From: Chloroflexota bacterium
GTDB taxonomy: Bacteria; Chloroflexota; Anaerolineae; B4-G1
DNA length: 11,526 nt
Assembly: GCA_011046405.1 (NCBI GenBank)
Contig: DSAR01000304.1
Location: 1 to 11,526 of the forward strand
Reading direction: 5' to 3'
In this document: positions 1 to 6,376 of the stretch, piece after piece
Position numbering within the stretch: position 1 is the first letter of the stretch
Layout of the letters: every line of letters begins with the position of its first letter
The notes under the pieces: model-generated
What the model was told of the DNA's origin: nothing
What the model saw: only the letters and a program-made list of their open reading frames with translations
Database searches by the model: none
Translations under genes and position numbers: made by a program

Positions 1-104
1 CCCCTGGGCAGGATAAAAAGCCGCCCAAAAGAGGCCCCTGATCTGCCGAGCCGTCATCCCATCCCGGTGTTTCGAGCTATCGCTTGTTGACGACCCTCGT
101 GCGC
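1..104. other. Window edge, downstream of the oxoamine synthase; possible start of a further minus-strand gene
   Basis: No gene can be assigned with confidence. On the minus strand an ATG at 57-55 opens a frame that stays open to the window edge (19 codons, beginning MTARQIRGLFW). It has only a weak G-rich stretch as a ribosome site, so it could be the start of the next gene of the same operon. On the plus strand a frame open from base 1 stops at 88-90 and could equally be the tail of a convergent gene. No clear terminator hairpin with a T-run follows the neighbouring stop codon at 105-107. Confidence 0.2.
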
Positions 105-1286
105 TTATGCAATCAAATCCAGCGCGTCTCCAACCTGGGTGAAGATCTCTAACACCCGTTGGAGTTGCTCGTCGGTATGGGTGGCCATGTAGCTGGTGCG
201 CAAGAGCGATAGTTCTGGCGGGACGGCCGGCGAGACGACCGGATTTGTGTAAACGCCAGCGTCGTAGAGCGCCTTCCAGGCCTGGAACGTCAGCGTATCG
301 TCGCCGATGATGATGGGAATAATGGGGGTCTGGCTGTTGCCCACGTTAAAACCCAGGCGGCGAAATTCAGTTCGCATGTACGCGCCGATCTGATTCACGC
401 GATCAATCCGCTCCGGTTCAGCTTGCATGATCTCGAGCGCTTTGAGAACTGTCGCCACAGTAGCCGGCGGCATGCTGGCGCTGAACATCAGCGAGCGGGC
501 ATTGTGCTGAATGTAATGAATCACGTCCGACGCGCCAGCGATGAACCCGCCCAGACTGGCAAAAGATTTGCTGAACGTGCCCATGATCAAGTCCACTTGC
601 CCCGTTAGACCAAAATGGGCCGCCGTGCCTCGACCGTTACCCAAGATCCCTACCGAATGGGCATCGTCCACCATCAGCTGAGTATCGTACGCCTGGCAGA
701 GCGATACGATGTCTGGCAAGGGAGCGATGTCGCCGCCCATGCTGAAGACGCCATCCACGACGACTAGTTTGCCGGTCTCTTTGGATAGCCCGGACAAGAC
801 CCGTTCCAGGTGATCCATGTCGTTGTGGCGGAAGCGCCGGGTCTTGCCAAAGGATAGCCGACATCCATCGACAATACTGGCGTGGTCATCCTTGTCAGTC
901 ACGACGACGTCCCCTCTTCCTACCAGTGCTGAAATCGTCCCCAGGTTGGTCTGATAACCGGTGGAAAAAACGAGCGCCGCTTCAGCCTCGAAGAATTCCG
1001 CCAGCCGACGCTCCAGTTCCAAGTGGAGGGCCAACGTGCCATTGAGGAAACGGGATCCCGTGCAACTCGTCCCGTACAGGCGTGTTGCTTCGATAGCTGC
1101 TTCACGCACCTGGGGATGGGTCGTCAAGCCCAAATAATTGTTGGAACCGATCATAATCAAGCGATGGTCATCCACAGTGACCTCGGTCCCCTCACTGTGG
1201 GTGAGGGGAATAAAATAGGGGTAGAGACCGGCCGACTGGATGTCCTTGGCCGCCGTGTATTGTCTGCACTTGTCGAATAAGCCCAT
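105..1286 (-). CDS. Serine palmitoyltransferase-like alpha-oxoamine synthase (PLP-dependent)
   Basis: Fold-type I PLP enzyme that condenses an amino acid with an acyl-CoA and releases CO2. In this family the products are 3-ketosphinganine (SPT), 2-amino-3-ketobutyrate (KBL) or 8-amino-7-oxononanoate (BioF). The 393 residues are full length. The PLP lysine is K240 in GTFSKSFASLGGF. H135 (DHASIVDG) is the expected ring-stacking histidine, and D207/H210 (MVDDAH) hold the pyridine ring. The N-terminal GLYPYF, GSNNYLGL and YGTSCTGSRFLNGT and the C-terminal PIIPI, NPVVSPAVPP and LLRTSYMATHT follow the bacterial SPT subgroup (Bacteroides type) more closely than BioF, and no biotin genes are nearby. 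The ATG is preceded by GGAGG at 1295-1299, 8 bases away. It is divergent from map. The family is certain. SPT rather than KBL is inferred from motif resemblance, and the acyl donor cannot be read from sequence. Confidence 0.85.
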   Translation of the reverse strand: MGLFDKCRQYTAAKDIQSAGLYPYFIPLTHSEGTEVTVDDHRLIMIGSNNYLGLTTHPQVREAAIEATRLYGTSCTGSRFLNGTLALHLELERRLAEFFEAEAALVFSTGYQTNLGTISALVGRGDVVVTDKDDHASIVDGCRLSFGKTRRFRHNDMDHLERVLSGLSKETGKLVVVDGVFSMGGDIAPLPDIVSLCQAYDTQLMVDDAHSVGILGNGRGTAAHFGLTGQVDLIMGTFSKSFASLGGFIAGASDVIHYIQHNARSLMFSASMPPATVATVLKALEIMQAEPERIDRVNQIGAYMRTEFRRLGFNVGNSQTPIIPIIIGDDTLTFQAWKALYDAGVYTNPVVSPAVPPELSLLRTSYMATHTDEQLQRVLEIFTQVGDALDLIA

Positions 1287-1374
1287 CTAATCATCCTCCA
1301 TATTGTTCATACGTAATATCAAAATATCAAAACGATTTGCTACCCCAAGTTAATGGCCAGGAGCTCGAGTTTCT

Positions 1375-1467
1375 ATCACGAATCACACGAATGCTCGAAT
1401 TTCACGAAAATTTTTTGCAATTCGAAGCCAAAATTCGTGTCATTTGTCCATTCGTGCCATTCGTGAT
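1375..1467. repeat. Imperfect palindromic repeat built from CACGAAT words
   Basis: ATCACGAAT at 1375-1383 is matched by its reverse complement ATTCGTGAT at 1459-1467. The arms continue with related CACGAAT/ATTCGTG words separated by short spacers, so the whole 93 bp reads as a degenerate inverted repeat with an AT-rich centre (a run of A and T around 1397-1407). Short palindromic repeats of this kind are often dispersed in intergenic DNA. Nothing shows that it is mobile. A related 18-base word occurs at 4227-4244. Confidence 0.6.
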
Positions 1468-1492
1468 CCAGAGATGTCGGGTAACGAATCAA

Positions 1493-1534
1493 AACGATAG
1501 GTCTTGAACGATAGGTCTTGAACGATAGGCCTTG
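1493..1534. repeat. Three tandem copies of a 14-bp unit
   Basis: The unit AACGATAGGTCTTG occurs at 1493-1506 and 1507-1520, and with one change (T to C) at 1521-1534. It ends about 90 bases upstream of the map promoter. It could be a slippage array or a set of binding sites for a regulator. The sequence alone does not decide. Confidence 0.8.
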
Positions 1535-1625
1535 TCAAAAACCAGGGTGCATAGGAGCGCGCAGTTTCCTTGCCCGTCATTCTCATATCCTACTTTAGCA
1601 TCCTTCACCTAGACGCCGACTCGCC

Positions 1626-1653
1626 TTTAACATCCCATAAATGATGGTATAAT
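1626..1653 (+). promoter_or_regulatory. Extended -10 promoter for the map operon
   Basis: A perfect TATAAT lies at 1648-1653, preceded by TGG so that it forms the extended -10 element TGnTATAAT. A weak -35 (TTTAAC, 1626-1631) sits 16 bases upstream. The predicted start, near 1660, gives a leader of about 40 bases to the map ATG at 1699. This would be a sigma-70-type promoter. Confidence 0.6.
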
Positions 1654-1698
1654 ATGGCCCGATGTGTCCACATACTTCTTGCAATTGAAAGGTATGTT

Positions 1699-2574
1699 AT
1701 GCGCAAATTATCGCGAAATGATCCCTGTTGGTGCGGGAGTGGTCGGAAATATAAGAACTGTCATTGGAAACAAGATCAAGCCGCCCGCCGCGAGCGCAGA
1801 TCAGTGCTTGGCAAGATGCAGCGTTCCTCTCGTATCATCATCAAGACTGAGGAACAAATCGACGGCATCCGGCGGAGTGGTCAGTTGACGCGGGATATTC
1901 TGGATATGCTGGAAGATCGCATCCAGCCCGGCATCACGAGCAACGACATCGACCGTTGGGTGTACGAGTACACCATCGCCCACGGCGCCATACCTGCACC
2001 TTTGAATTATCGCGGTTTCCCTAAAAGTGTCTGCACTTCCATCAATCAGGTCGTTTGTCATGGTATCCCCGACGACACCATCCTGCGCGAAGGCGATATC
2101 CTCAACGTCGACGTCACGTCTATCCTGAATGGATATTACGGTGACGCCAGCCGTATGTTTACGATCGGCGAGGTCTCGGACCAGGCGCGTCAATTGGCCC
2201 AGGTCACTCGAGAGTGCCTCTACCTGGGCATTGAGCAGGTCAAGCCCGGCAATACCCTGGGCGATATCGGGCACGCCATCCAACAACACGCCGAAAGTCA
2301 CGGTTATTCGATCGTGCGAGAATACATCGGTCACGGCACCGGATTGCAATTTCACGAACCGCCCGACGTACGCCACTTTGGCGAACCTCACACCGGGTTA
2401 ACGCTGCAGCCCAACATGGTGTTTACCATCGAGCCGATGATCAACGCCGGTAAATGTCAGGTCCGCGTATTGGACGATGCCTGGACCGTGGTCACCGTCG
2501 ATGGATGTCTATCGGCCCAGTGGGAGCACACCTTGCGCGTCACCGATGACGGTGTGGAGATTTTAACAGCATAG
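1699..2574 (+). CDS. map: Methionine aminopeptidase type I with N-terminal SEC-C zinc motif
   Basis: Removes the initiator methionine from nascent proteins in the cytoplasm. The dimetal site is complete: D138 and D149 (NVDVT...GDASRMF), H212 (GHGTG), E245 (FTIEPM) and E276 (QWEHTLRVT), with the substrate histidine H121 (VCHGIPDD). Residues 1-22 form a SEC-C zinc motif (C10-x-C12-x8-C21-H22), known as an extension on some bacterial MetAPs and thought to aid ribosome or protein contact. An in-frame ATG exists at 1654, but it lies just behind the -10 box. I chose ATG 1699 because GAAAGG at 1687-1692 is well spaced (6 bases) and the protein then begins MRKLSRNDPCWCGSG, typical of SEC-C starts. 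The result is 291 residues. It is the first gene of the operon, and its stop is 13 bases before the next start. Confidence 0.95.
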   Translation: MRKLSRNDPCWCGSGRKYKNCHWKQDQAARRERRSVLGKMQRSSRIIIKTEEQIDGIRRSGQLTRDILDMLEDRIQPGITSNDIDRWVYEYTIAHGAIPAPLNYRGFPKSVCTSINQVVCHGIPDDTILREGDILNVDVTSILNGYYGDASRMFTIGEVSDQARQLAQVTRECLYLGIEQVKPGNTLGDIGHAIQQHAESHGYSIVREYIGHGTGLQFHEPPDVRHFGEPHTGLTLQPNMVFTIEPMINAGKCQVRVLDDAWTVVTVDGCLSAQWEHTLRVTDDGVEILTA

Positions 2575-2587
2575 GGGGACATGTCAA

Positions 2588-3610
2588 ATGTCTTACTGGC
2601 GCGAAAAAGAGATCGCTATCCAGGCAGTAACCCGAGCGACGGTCCTGTGCGAGGCGGTTCAGGCTGAAATGACCCGGGTGGAATCGTTGAAAAAAGGGGA
2701 TCGCAGCCCCGTCACCATCGCCGATTTCGGCGTACAAGCGCTGATCTGTCGTCTGCTCAAGGACGCCTTTCCCCAGGACCCCATCGTCGGCGAGGAGGAC
2801 GCCCAGACCCTGCGGGACCCCACAAACGCTGCCATGTTGGCTCAGGTCACCGGATACGTCCAACGCTTCTTCGCCAGCGCCACACCAGCCTCGGTCTGCC
2901 GTTGGATCGACGCCGGCAGCGGCGGCGCTGCAAAGGACGCCGGCAGCGGCGGCGCTGTAGCGGAACGATTTTGGACGCTAGACCCCATCGACGGCACCAA
3001 GGGTTTTTTGCGCAACGATCAGTACGCCGTCGCTTTGGCGCTCATCGAACACGGCGAGACGAAAGTAGCCGTGTTGGGATGTCCAGCGCTCCCATCACGG
3101 CTGGGGCTGGAGCAGGCAGAGGGGGATCGCGGCGTTCTATTCACGGCCATCCGGGAAGAGGGCGCGGAGATGGCGTCGCTGGGAGACGAGGACTTTGAAC
3201 GGATTCACGTCTCCCAGCCGAATGATCGGGACCGGTGGCGATTTGTAGAGAGCGTCGAGGCGTCCCACGGCAACCCCGTCCTGCAAGAAGCGGTCGCCCA
3301 GGCAGTGGGCTTTGTCAGCCCCCCGCTAAAACTGGATAGCCAGGCCAAGTACGGCGCCGTAGCCAGGGGCGACGCGGCCCTGTACCTGCGTCTTCCCTCA
3401 CCCCAGACCCCCGGTTACCGGGAGAAGATATGGGATCACGCCGCCGGGGCTTTGATCGTGGAGGAGGCGGGAGGACGTGTCACTGATATGCACGGAAAAC
3501 GCTTGAATTTAGCTGCCGGGCATCGAATGGAAAACAACCGAGGCGTCGTCGTCAGTAACGGGATAGTGCATACAGCCGTTCTCCAGGCTTTGAAAATCGC
3601 GGTGGAATGA
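2588..3610 (+). CDS. HAL2-like 3'(2'),5'-bisphosphate nucleotidase (inositol monophosphatase superfamily)
   Basis: Predicted to dephosphorylate PAP (and possibly PAPS) to AMP, with lithium-sensitive, Mg-dependent chemistry. Seen in the 340 residues: the substrate and metal motifs SPVTIADFG (40-48), VGEED (67-71), WTLDPIDGTKGF (129-140; metal ligands D132 and D135) and IWDHAAG (281-287; D283). LDSQAKYGAVARGDAALYLRLP (249-270) is characteristic of the HAL2/SAL1 branch rather than plain inositol monophosphatases. An AGGGGG ribosome site at 2574-2579 overlaps the map stop and precedes ATG 2588 by 8 bases. The gene lies between map and a sulfotransferase, whose by-product PAP would be its substrate. 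Odd feature: residues 108-123 contain a tandem duplication (DAGSGGA twice) just before the catalytic DPIDGT strand. Confidence 0.88.
   Translation: MSYWREKEIAIQAVTRATVLCEAVQAEMTRVESLKKGDRSPVTIADFGVQALICRLLKDAFPQDPIVGEEDAQTLRDPTNAAMLAQVTGYVQRFFASATPASVCRWIDAGSGGAAKDAGSGGAVAERFWTLDPIDGTKGFLRNDQYAVALALIEHGETKVAVLGCPALPSRLGLEQAEGDRGVLFTAIREEGAEMASLGDEDFERIHVSQPNDRDRWRFVESVEASHGNPVLQEAVAQAVGFVSPPLKLDSQAKYGAVARGDAALYLRLPSPQTPGYREKIWDHAAGALIVEEAGGRVTDMHGKRLNLAAGHRMENNRGVVVSNGIVHTAVLQALKIAVE
2909..2957 (+). repeat. In-frame 27-bp tandem duplication inside the nucleotidase gene
   Basis: Two identical 22-bp copies (2909-2930 and 2936-2957) lie one 27-bp period apart and encode DAGSGGAAK-DAGSGGAVA. The period is a multiple of three, so the frame is kept. 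It looks like a slippage-type duplication in the Gly-rich loop ahead of the metal-binding strand. Confidence 0.85.
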
Positions 3611-3628
3611 AGCGTGAGAGGTGATCAC

Positions 3629-4204
3629 ATGAATCAACAGGCCATTACAATCGTTTCCGGTCTTCCCCGTTCGGGCACGTCGATGATGATGAAAATGCTC
3701 GAGGCAGGAGGATTGCCAGTCCTCACCGATAATCTCAGGACGCCGGACCCCGACAATCCGAGGGGCTATTACGAGTTCGAGCGCGTCAAGAAACTCGAAC
3801 ACGACAAATCCTGGCTGAAAGACGCGCGCGGCAAGGCGGTCAAGATCATCGCCGCGCTCCTGAAACACCTGCCGCCCGATCATCACTACAAAATTATCTT
3901 CATGCGCCGGGACATGGATGAAATTTTGGCTTCGCAGCGGCGAATGCTCATCCGGCGAGGCGAAGCAACCGACAAAATCAGCGACGAAAAGTTAGCCCAG
4001 TTATTCGAGCATCACTTGCGCCAGACAGAGGCCTGGCTCGCCGAGCAACCCAACATCGACGTCACTTACGTCAATTACAATGACGTCCTGGAAAACCCCG
4101 ATGCGTCCGTTGAAAGGATCGAACAATTTCTGGGCGGATGGCTTGACGCCGACAACATGGTCCGCGTGATCGACCCATCCCTGTATCGCCAGCGCCGCCA
4201 GTAA
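3629..4204 (+). CDS. Small P-loop sulfotransferase family protein
   Basis: Predicted PAPS-dependent sulfotransferase-like protein of 191 residues. The N-terminal SGLPRSGTSMM (10-20) is the 5'-phosphosulfate-binding P-loop. FMRRDMDEILASQ (91-103) matches the region that binds the 3'-phosphate of PAPS, with R93/R94 and S102. A GTG at 3614 would add five residues. I prefer ATG 3629 because GAGAGGTGA (3616-3624) is then correctly placed. It begins 18 bases after the stop of the PAP-removing nucleotidase, so the pair makes biochemical sense. It is short compared with typical 250-300 residue sulfotransferases, but the start and stop look natural. There is no signal peptide or membrane segment. The acceptor substrate is unknown, and a non-sulfotransferase nucleotide role is possible. 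Confidence 0.8.
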   Translation: MNQQAITIVSGLPRSGTSMMMKMLEAGGLPVLTDNLRTPDPDNPRGYYEFERVKKLEHDKSWLKDARGKAVKIIAALLKHLPPDHHYKIIFMRRDMDEILASQRRMLIRRGEATDKISDEKLAQLFEHHLRQTEAWLAEQPNIDVTYVNYNDVLENPDASVERIEQFLGGWLDADNMVRVIDPSLYRQRRQ

Positions 4205-4223
4205 TTTGGTGGTCAAGACATTT

Positions 4224-4244
4224 GCGATCACGAATCGCATGAAT
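4224..4244. repeat. Small hairpin and CACGAAT repeat remnant before the aldolase gene
   Basis: GCGAT (4224-4228) and ATCGC (4234-4238) form a 5-bp stem with a CACGA loop. Bases 4227-4244 match 16 of 18 positions of the palindromic repeat arm at 1375-1392. It lies just ahead of the ribosome site, so it is probably a remnant of a dispersed repeat and not a terminator. Confidence 0.45.
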
Positions 4245-4257
4245 AAAGGAGGTAAAG

Positions 4258-4917
4258 ATGGCACAGATATTTTTGGATACCGCAAAGGTGGAGGAAATTC
4301 GCGAGGCGGTCAGTTGGGGCGTCCTCGATGGCGTGACCACCAACCCGACGTTGATGATGCGCGCCGGAACGGCTGATCTCAAGACCAATACGCTCGAAAT
4401 TGTGGACATCGTGCAGGGACCGGTCAGCGCCGAGGTCGTCAGCACCGACGTCGATGGCATGGTAGAGGAAGCGCGGGACATTCTCGCCTGGTCGGAGCAC
4501 GTCTTCGTTAAGATACCGAGCACCGTCGAGGGATTGAAAGCGATGAAGAAAATCTCGGCCTGGCCCCACGGGCGGATCAACGCGACCTTGATCTTCTCGG
4601 CCAACCAGGCCTACCTGGCTGCCAGGGCCGGGGCGAGTTATGCCTCCGTCTTCGTCGGACGGATGGACGACGCCGGATTCGATGGGATGGACGTCGTGCG
4701 GCAGACAAGGGCGATCTTCGATAACTACGGTTTCGATTGCCAGGTGCTGGCTGCCAGCATTCGCCACCCAGAGCACGTGCTAGATGCCTTGCTTGCGGGG
4801 GCTGACATCATCACGATGCCTTTTGGGGTATTGCAGAAGATGATCCGCAGTCCATTCACCGACGTGGGATTGGAACGTTTCCTGGCCGATTGGGACAAAG
4901 TCACCAACTCATCCTGA
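4258..4917 (+). CDS. Fructose-6-phosphate aldolase / short transaldolase (FSA/TalC family)
   Basis: A small TIM-barrel aldolase of 219 residues, the usual length for the FSA/TalC branch. It cleaves fructose-6-phosphate to dihydroxyacetone and glyceraldehyde-3-phosphate, or transfers a dihydroxyacetone unit in the non-oxidative pentose phosphate pathway. Seen: FLDTAK with D7 at the N-terminus, GVTTNPTL (25-32, N29), the Schiff-base lysine K85 in FVKIPST, NATLIFS (108-114), SVFVGRMDD (130-138), VLAAS (163-167) and the phosphate-binding end ADIITMPFGVL (182-192). The ribosome site AAAGGAGG (4245-4252), 5 bases from ATG, is the strongest in the window. It lies 53 bases after the sulfotransferase and is last in the plus-strand operon. 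Aldolase and transaldolase activity cannot be told apart here. Confidence 0.9.
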   Translation: MAQIFLDTAKVEEIREAVSWGVLDGVTTNPTLMMRAGTADLKTNTLEIVDIVQGPVSAEVVSTDVDGMVEEARDILAWSEHVFVKIPSTVEGLKAMKKISAWPHGRINATLIFSANQAYLAARAGASYASVFVGRMDDAGFDGMDVVRQTRAIFDNYGFDCQVLAASIRHPEHVLDALLAGADIITMPFGVLQKMIRSPFTDVGLERFLADWDKVTNSS

Positions 4918-4942
4918 TCCCCGACCGCCAGACGCCATCACC

Positions 4943-6130
4943 CTATTGTCGGAGCAGGTAATAGGCCAGGGTTTGGGCCAGGATAGCCACCCCTATCGAC
5001 AGGACCGCCTCGTCGATGTCGAAGCGGGGATTGTGGTGGGGAGCTGGCGCTTCCTGCCCGGGAGGTCCTGCTCCCAGGAAGAAATAACATCCCGGCACCT
5101 GTTCCATGAAATAAGCAGCGTCCTCACTACCCATCGTCCGCTCGCCCGAGAAGACGTGGTCCGCGCCGACGAGCGTCTCGGCGGCCGAATGAACGATCTG
5201 GGCGATTTCGGCGTCGTTGATGACGGCCGGCGTGAGCTGCTCGATATTCAGATTGGCTTGGGCGCCGCAGGCGGCCGCCGTTTTCTCGACGACTTCTCGC
5301 ACGCGCCTGATCACCATCTCTCGCACGTTGGGGTTGTAAGTGCGGATGGTTCCGCTCATCGTCACCTGGGCGGGGATGACGTTGAAGGCGTCACCCCCCT
5401 GGATCGCCCCGACGGTGACGACGGCCGTCTCCTGGGGGCTGACGTTGCGACTGACGATGGTCTGCAGGACGCCGATGATTTGAGCGGCAGCGACGATGGG
5501 ATCGATCGTTTGGTGTGGTAAGGCGCCGTGCCCCCCTTTGCCGGTCACCGTACAGGCCCATCGCTCGGCAGCCGCCATGACCGGCCCCGATGAGACGTTG
5601 ATCGTCCCCACGGGGCTATCGCTCCACACGTGTGCAGCGAGAAATACGTCGGGCCTGGGATCCGCCAACACGCCCTCTTTCACCATGACCTCGGCGCCGT
5701 TCATCCCTTCTTCACCGGGTTGGAAGATCAGCATAAGCGTGCCGGCGATCTCGTCCCGTTGCTGCGCCATCAGCGTGGCGAGCCCCAGTCCAATGGCCAT
5801 GTGGGCGTCGTGACCGCAGGCGTGCATGAGCCCCGGTTCCCGAGAAGCGTATTCGACCTCGTTCTCCTCGGTGATGGGCAGGGCATCCATATCGAAGCGG
5901 GCAGCAAGCACCGGTCCAGGTCGTGCGCCCTTTAGCAAACCGAGCACACCCGTGCTCGCAATGCCGGTCTGAACCTGGTACCCTAGCACGCGCAACTGCT
6001 CTGCGACGATGCCGGCTGAACGATGTTCCTCGAACCCCAATTCTGGGTGCATGTGGAAGTCCCGCCGCCAGGCGACGAGTTGCGCTTGCAAGGCCTCAGC
6101 CTCTGTTTTGAAATCATGTCGATTGGCCAT
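4943..6130 (-). CDS. M20 family metal-dependent amidohydrolase / aminoacylase-type peptidase
   Basis: Cytosolic zinc (or Mn) amidohydrolase of the M20D group (hippurate hydrolase, N-acyl-amino-acid and N-acetyl-diaminopimelate deacetylases), cleaving an N-acyl bond. From MANRHDF the protein has 395 residues, normal for the family. Metal-site motifs: HMHPELGFEE (26-35), ARFDMDALPI (77-86), HACGHDAHM (103-111; C105, H107), QPGEEG (137-142; E140/E141), AAHVW (165-169; H167) and APHHNPRFD (363-371). The dimerisation-domain motif GKGGHGALPH (197-206) is also present. The frame stays open 60 codons upstream, but that part is encoded by a hairpin repeat and lacks family resemblance, so I start at ATG 6130. 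It has only a weak GAGAAG site, and a small overlapping ORF may couple its translation. The substrate is not determinable. Its 3' end faces the aldolase gene across 25 bases. Confidence 0.9.
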   Translation of the reverse strand: MANRHDFKTEAEALQAQLVAWRRDFHMHPELGFEEHRSAGIVAEQLRVLGYQVQTGIASTGVLGLLKGARPGPVLAARFDMDALPITEENEVEYASREPGLMHACGHDAHMAIGLGLATLMAQQRDEIAGTLMLIFQPGEEGMNGAEVMVKEGVLADPRPDVFLAAHVWSDSPVGTINVSSGPVMAAAERWACTVTGKGGHGALPHQTIDPIVAAAQIIGVLQTIVSRNVSPQETAVVTVGAIQGGDAFNVIPAQVTMSGTIRTYNPNVREMVIRRVREVVEKTAAACGAQANLNIEQLTPAVINDAEIAQIVHSAAETLVGADHVFSGERTMGSEDAAYFMEQVPGCYFFLGAGPPGQEAPAPHHNPRFDIDEAVLSIGVAILAQTLAYYLLRQ

Positions 6131-6248
6131 TTTCTCGTATCTTCTCAATAAGTTGGGGAGCTGTGGCCGGTCTCCCGACCGAGCCACAGCGGGCACGGTC
6201 AGGAGACCGGCCCGAGCGAGTTTGCCCCGGTTTATTGAGATGATACAT
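6114..6248 (-). CDS. Possible 44-residue leader ORF overlapping the amidohydrolase start
   Basis: An ATG at 6248-6246 is preceded by AAGGAG (6252-6257). The frame runs 44 codons and stops at 6114-6116, 14 bases inside the amidohydrolase gene in another frame. Most of it is encoded by the 98-bp palindrome, and the product (MYHLNKPGQTRSG..., Arg/Pro-rich) resembles no family I know. The spacing of the ribosome site is short (3 bases). It may be a coupling or leader ORF whose translation unfolds the hairpin, or simply a chance frame in a repeat. Confidence 0.3.
   Translation of the reverse strand: MYHLNKPGQTRSGRSPDRARCGSVGRPATAPQLIEKIRENGQST
6143..6240. repeat. 98-bp palindromic element with long GC-rich hairpin
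   Basis: The ends TCTCAATAA (6143-6151) and TTATTGAGA (6232-6240) are exact inverted repeats. Inside, GGCCGGTCTCC (6165-6175) pairs with GGAGACCGGCC (6202-6212). After one mismatch, GACCG (6177-6181) pairs with CGGTC (6196-6200), and GCC/GGC pair near the tip. It lacks a T-run, so it is not a classical terminator. It looks like a REP/MITE-like dispersed palindrome. Confidence 0.8.
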
Positions 6249-6310
6249 TTTCTCCTTCCTGCTGTTGCTACTACTTTCTTCCTTCTCGGTAGATGATCTC
6301 GTGACGTCAA

Positions 6311-6333
6311 GGTCGGTCTTCCCGAGACCGACC
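6311..6333. repeat. Perfect 9-bp-stem hairpin downstream of ricT
   Basis: GGTCGGTCT (6311-6319) and AGACCGACC (6325-6333) are exact inverted repeats around a 5-base loop. It lies 43 bases beyond the ricT stop. No T-run follows on either strand, so it may stabilise or attenuate transcripts, or be a small relative of the neighbouring 98-bp palindrome, which shares the GGTC/GACC words. Confidence 0.75.
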
Positions 6334-6376
6334 CCTAGATGGTCTCTATATCCAGGTATATAAACACCAGACGACC

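Larger units (their letters stand above)
1287..1698. other. Divergent intergenic region with repeats and the map promoter
   Basis: This 412-base stretch lies between the divergent oxoamine synthase and map genes. It holds no convincing ORF. It contains an imperfect palindrome (1375-1467), a 14-bp triple tandem repeat (1493-1534) and an extended -10 promoter (1626-1653), listed separately. The part next to the oxoamine synthase (1300-1345) is AT-rich, with repeated AATATCAAAA-like words. It probably contains that gene's promoter, but no hexamer pair stands out. Confidence 0.6.

Noticed and set aside
1801..2391. 196-codon minus-strand ORF inside map
   Set aside because: It is antisense to a complete methionine aminopeptidase; no domain pattern or ribosome site supports it.
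4943..6310. Longer 455-residue form of the M20 amidohydrolase
   Set aside because: The extra 60 residues are encoded by the hairpin element and look unlike any M20 N-terminus. The family start matches MANRHDF at 6130.
6311..6333. Intrinsic terminator of ricT
   Set aside because: The hairpin is strong, but no T-run follows it on the minus strand, so it is reported only as a hairpin repeat.
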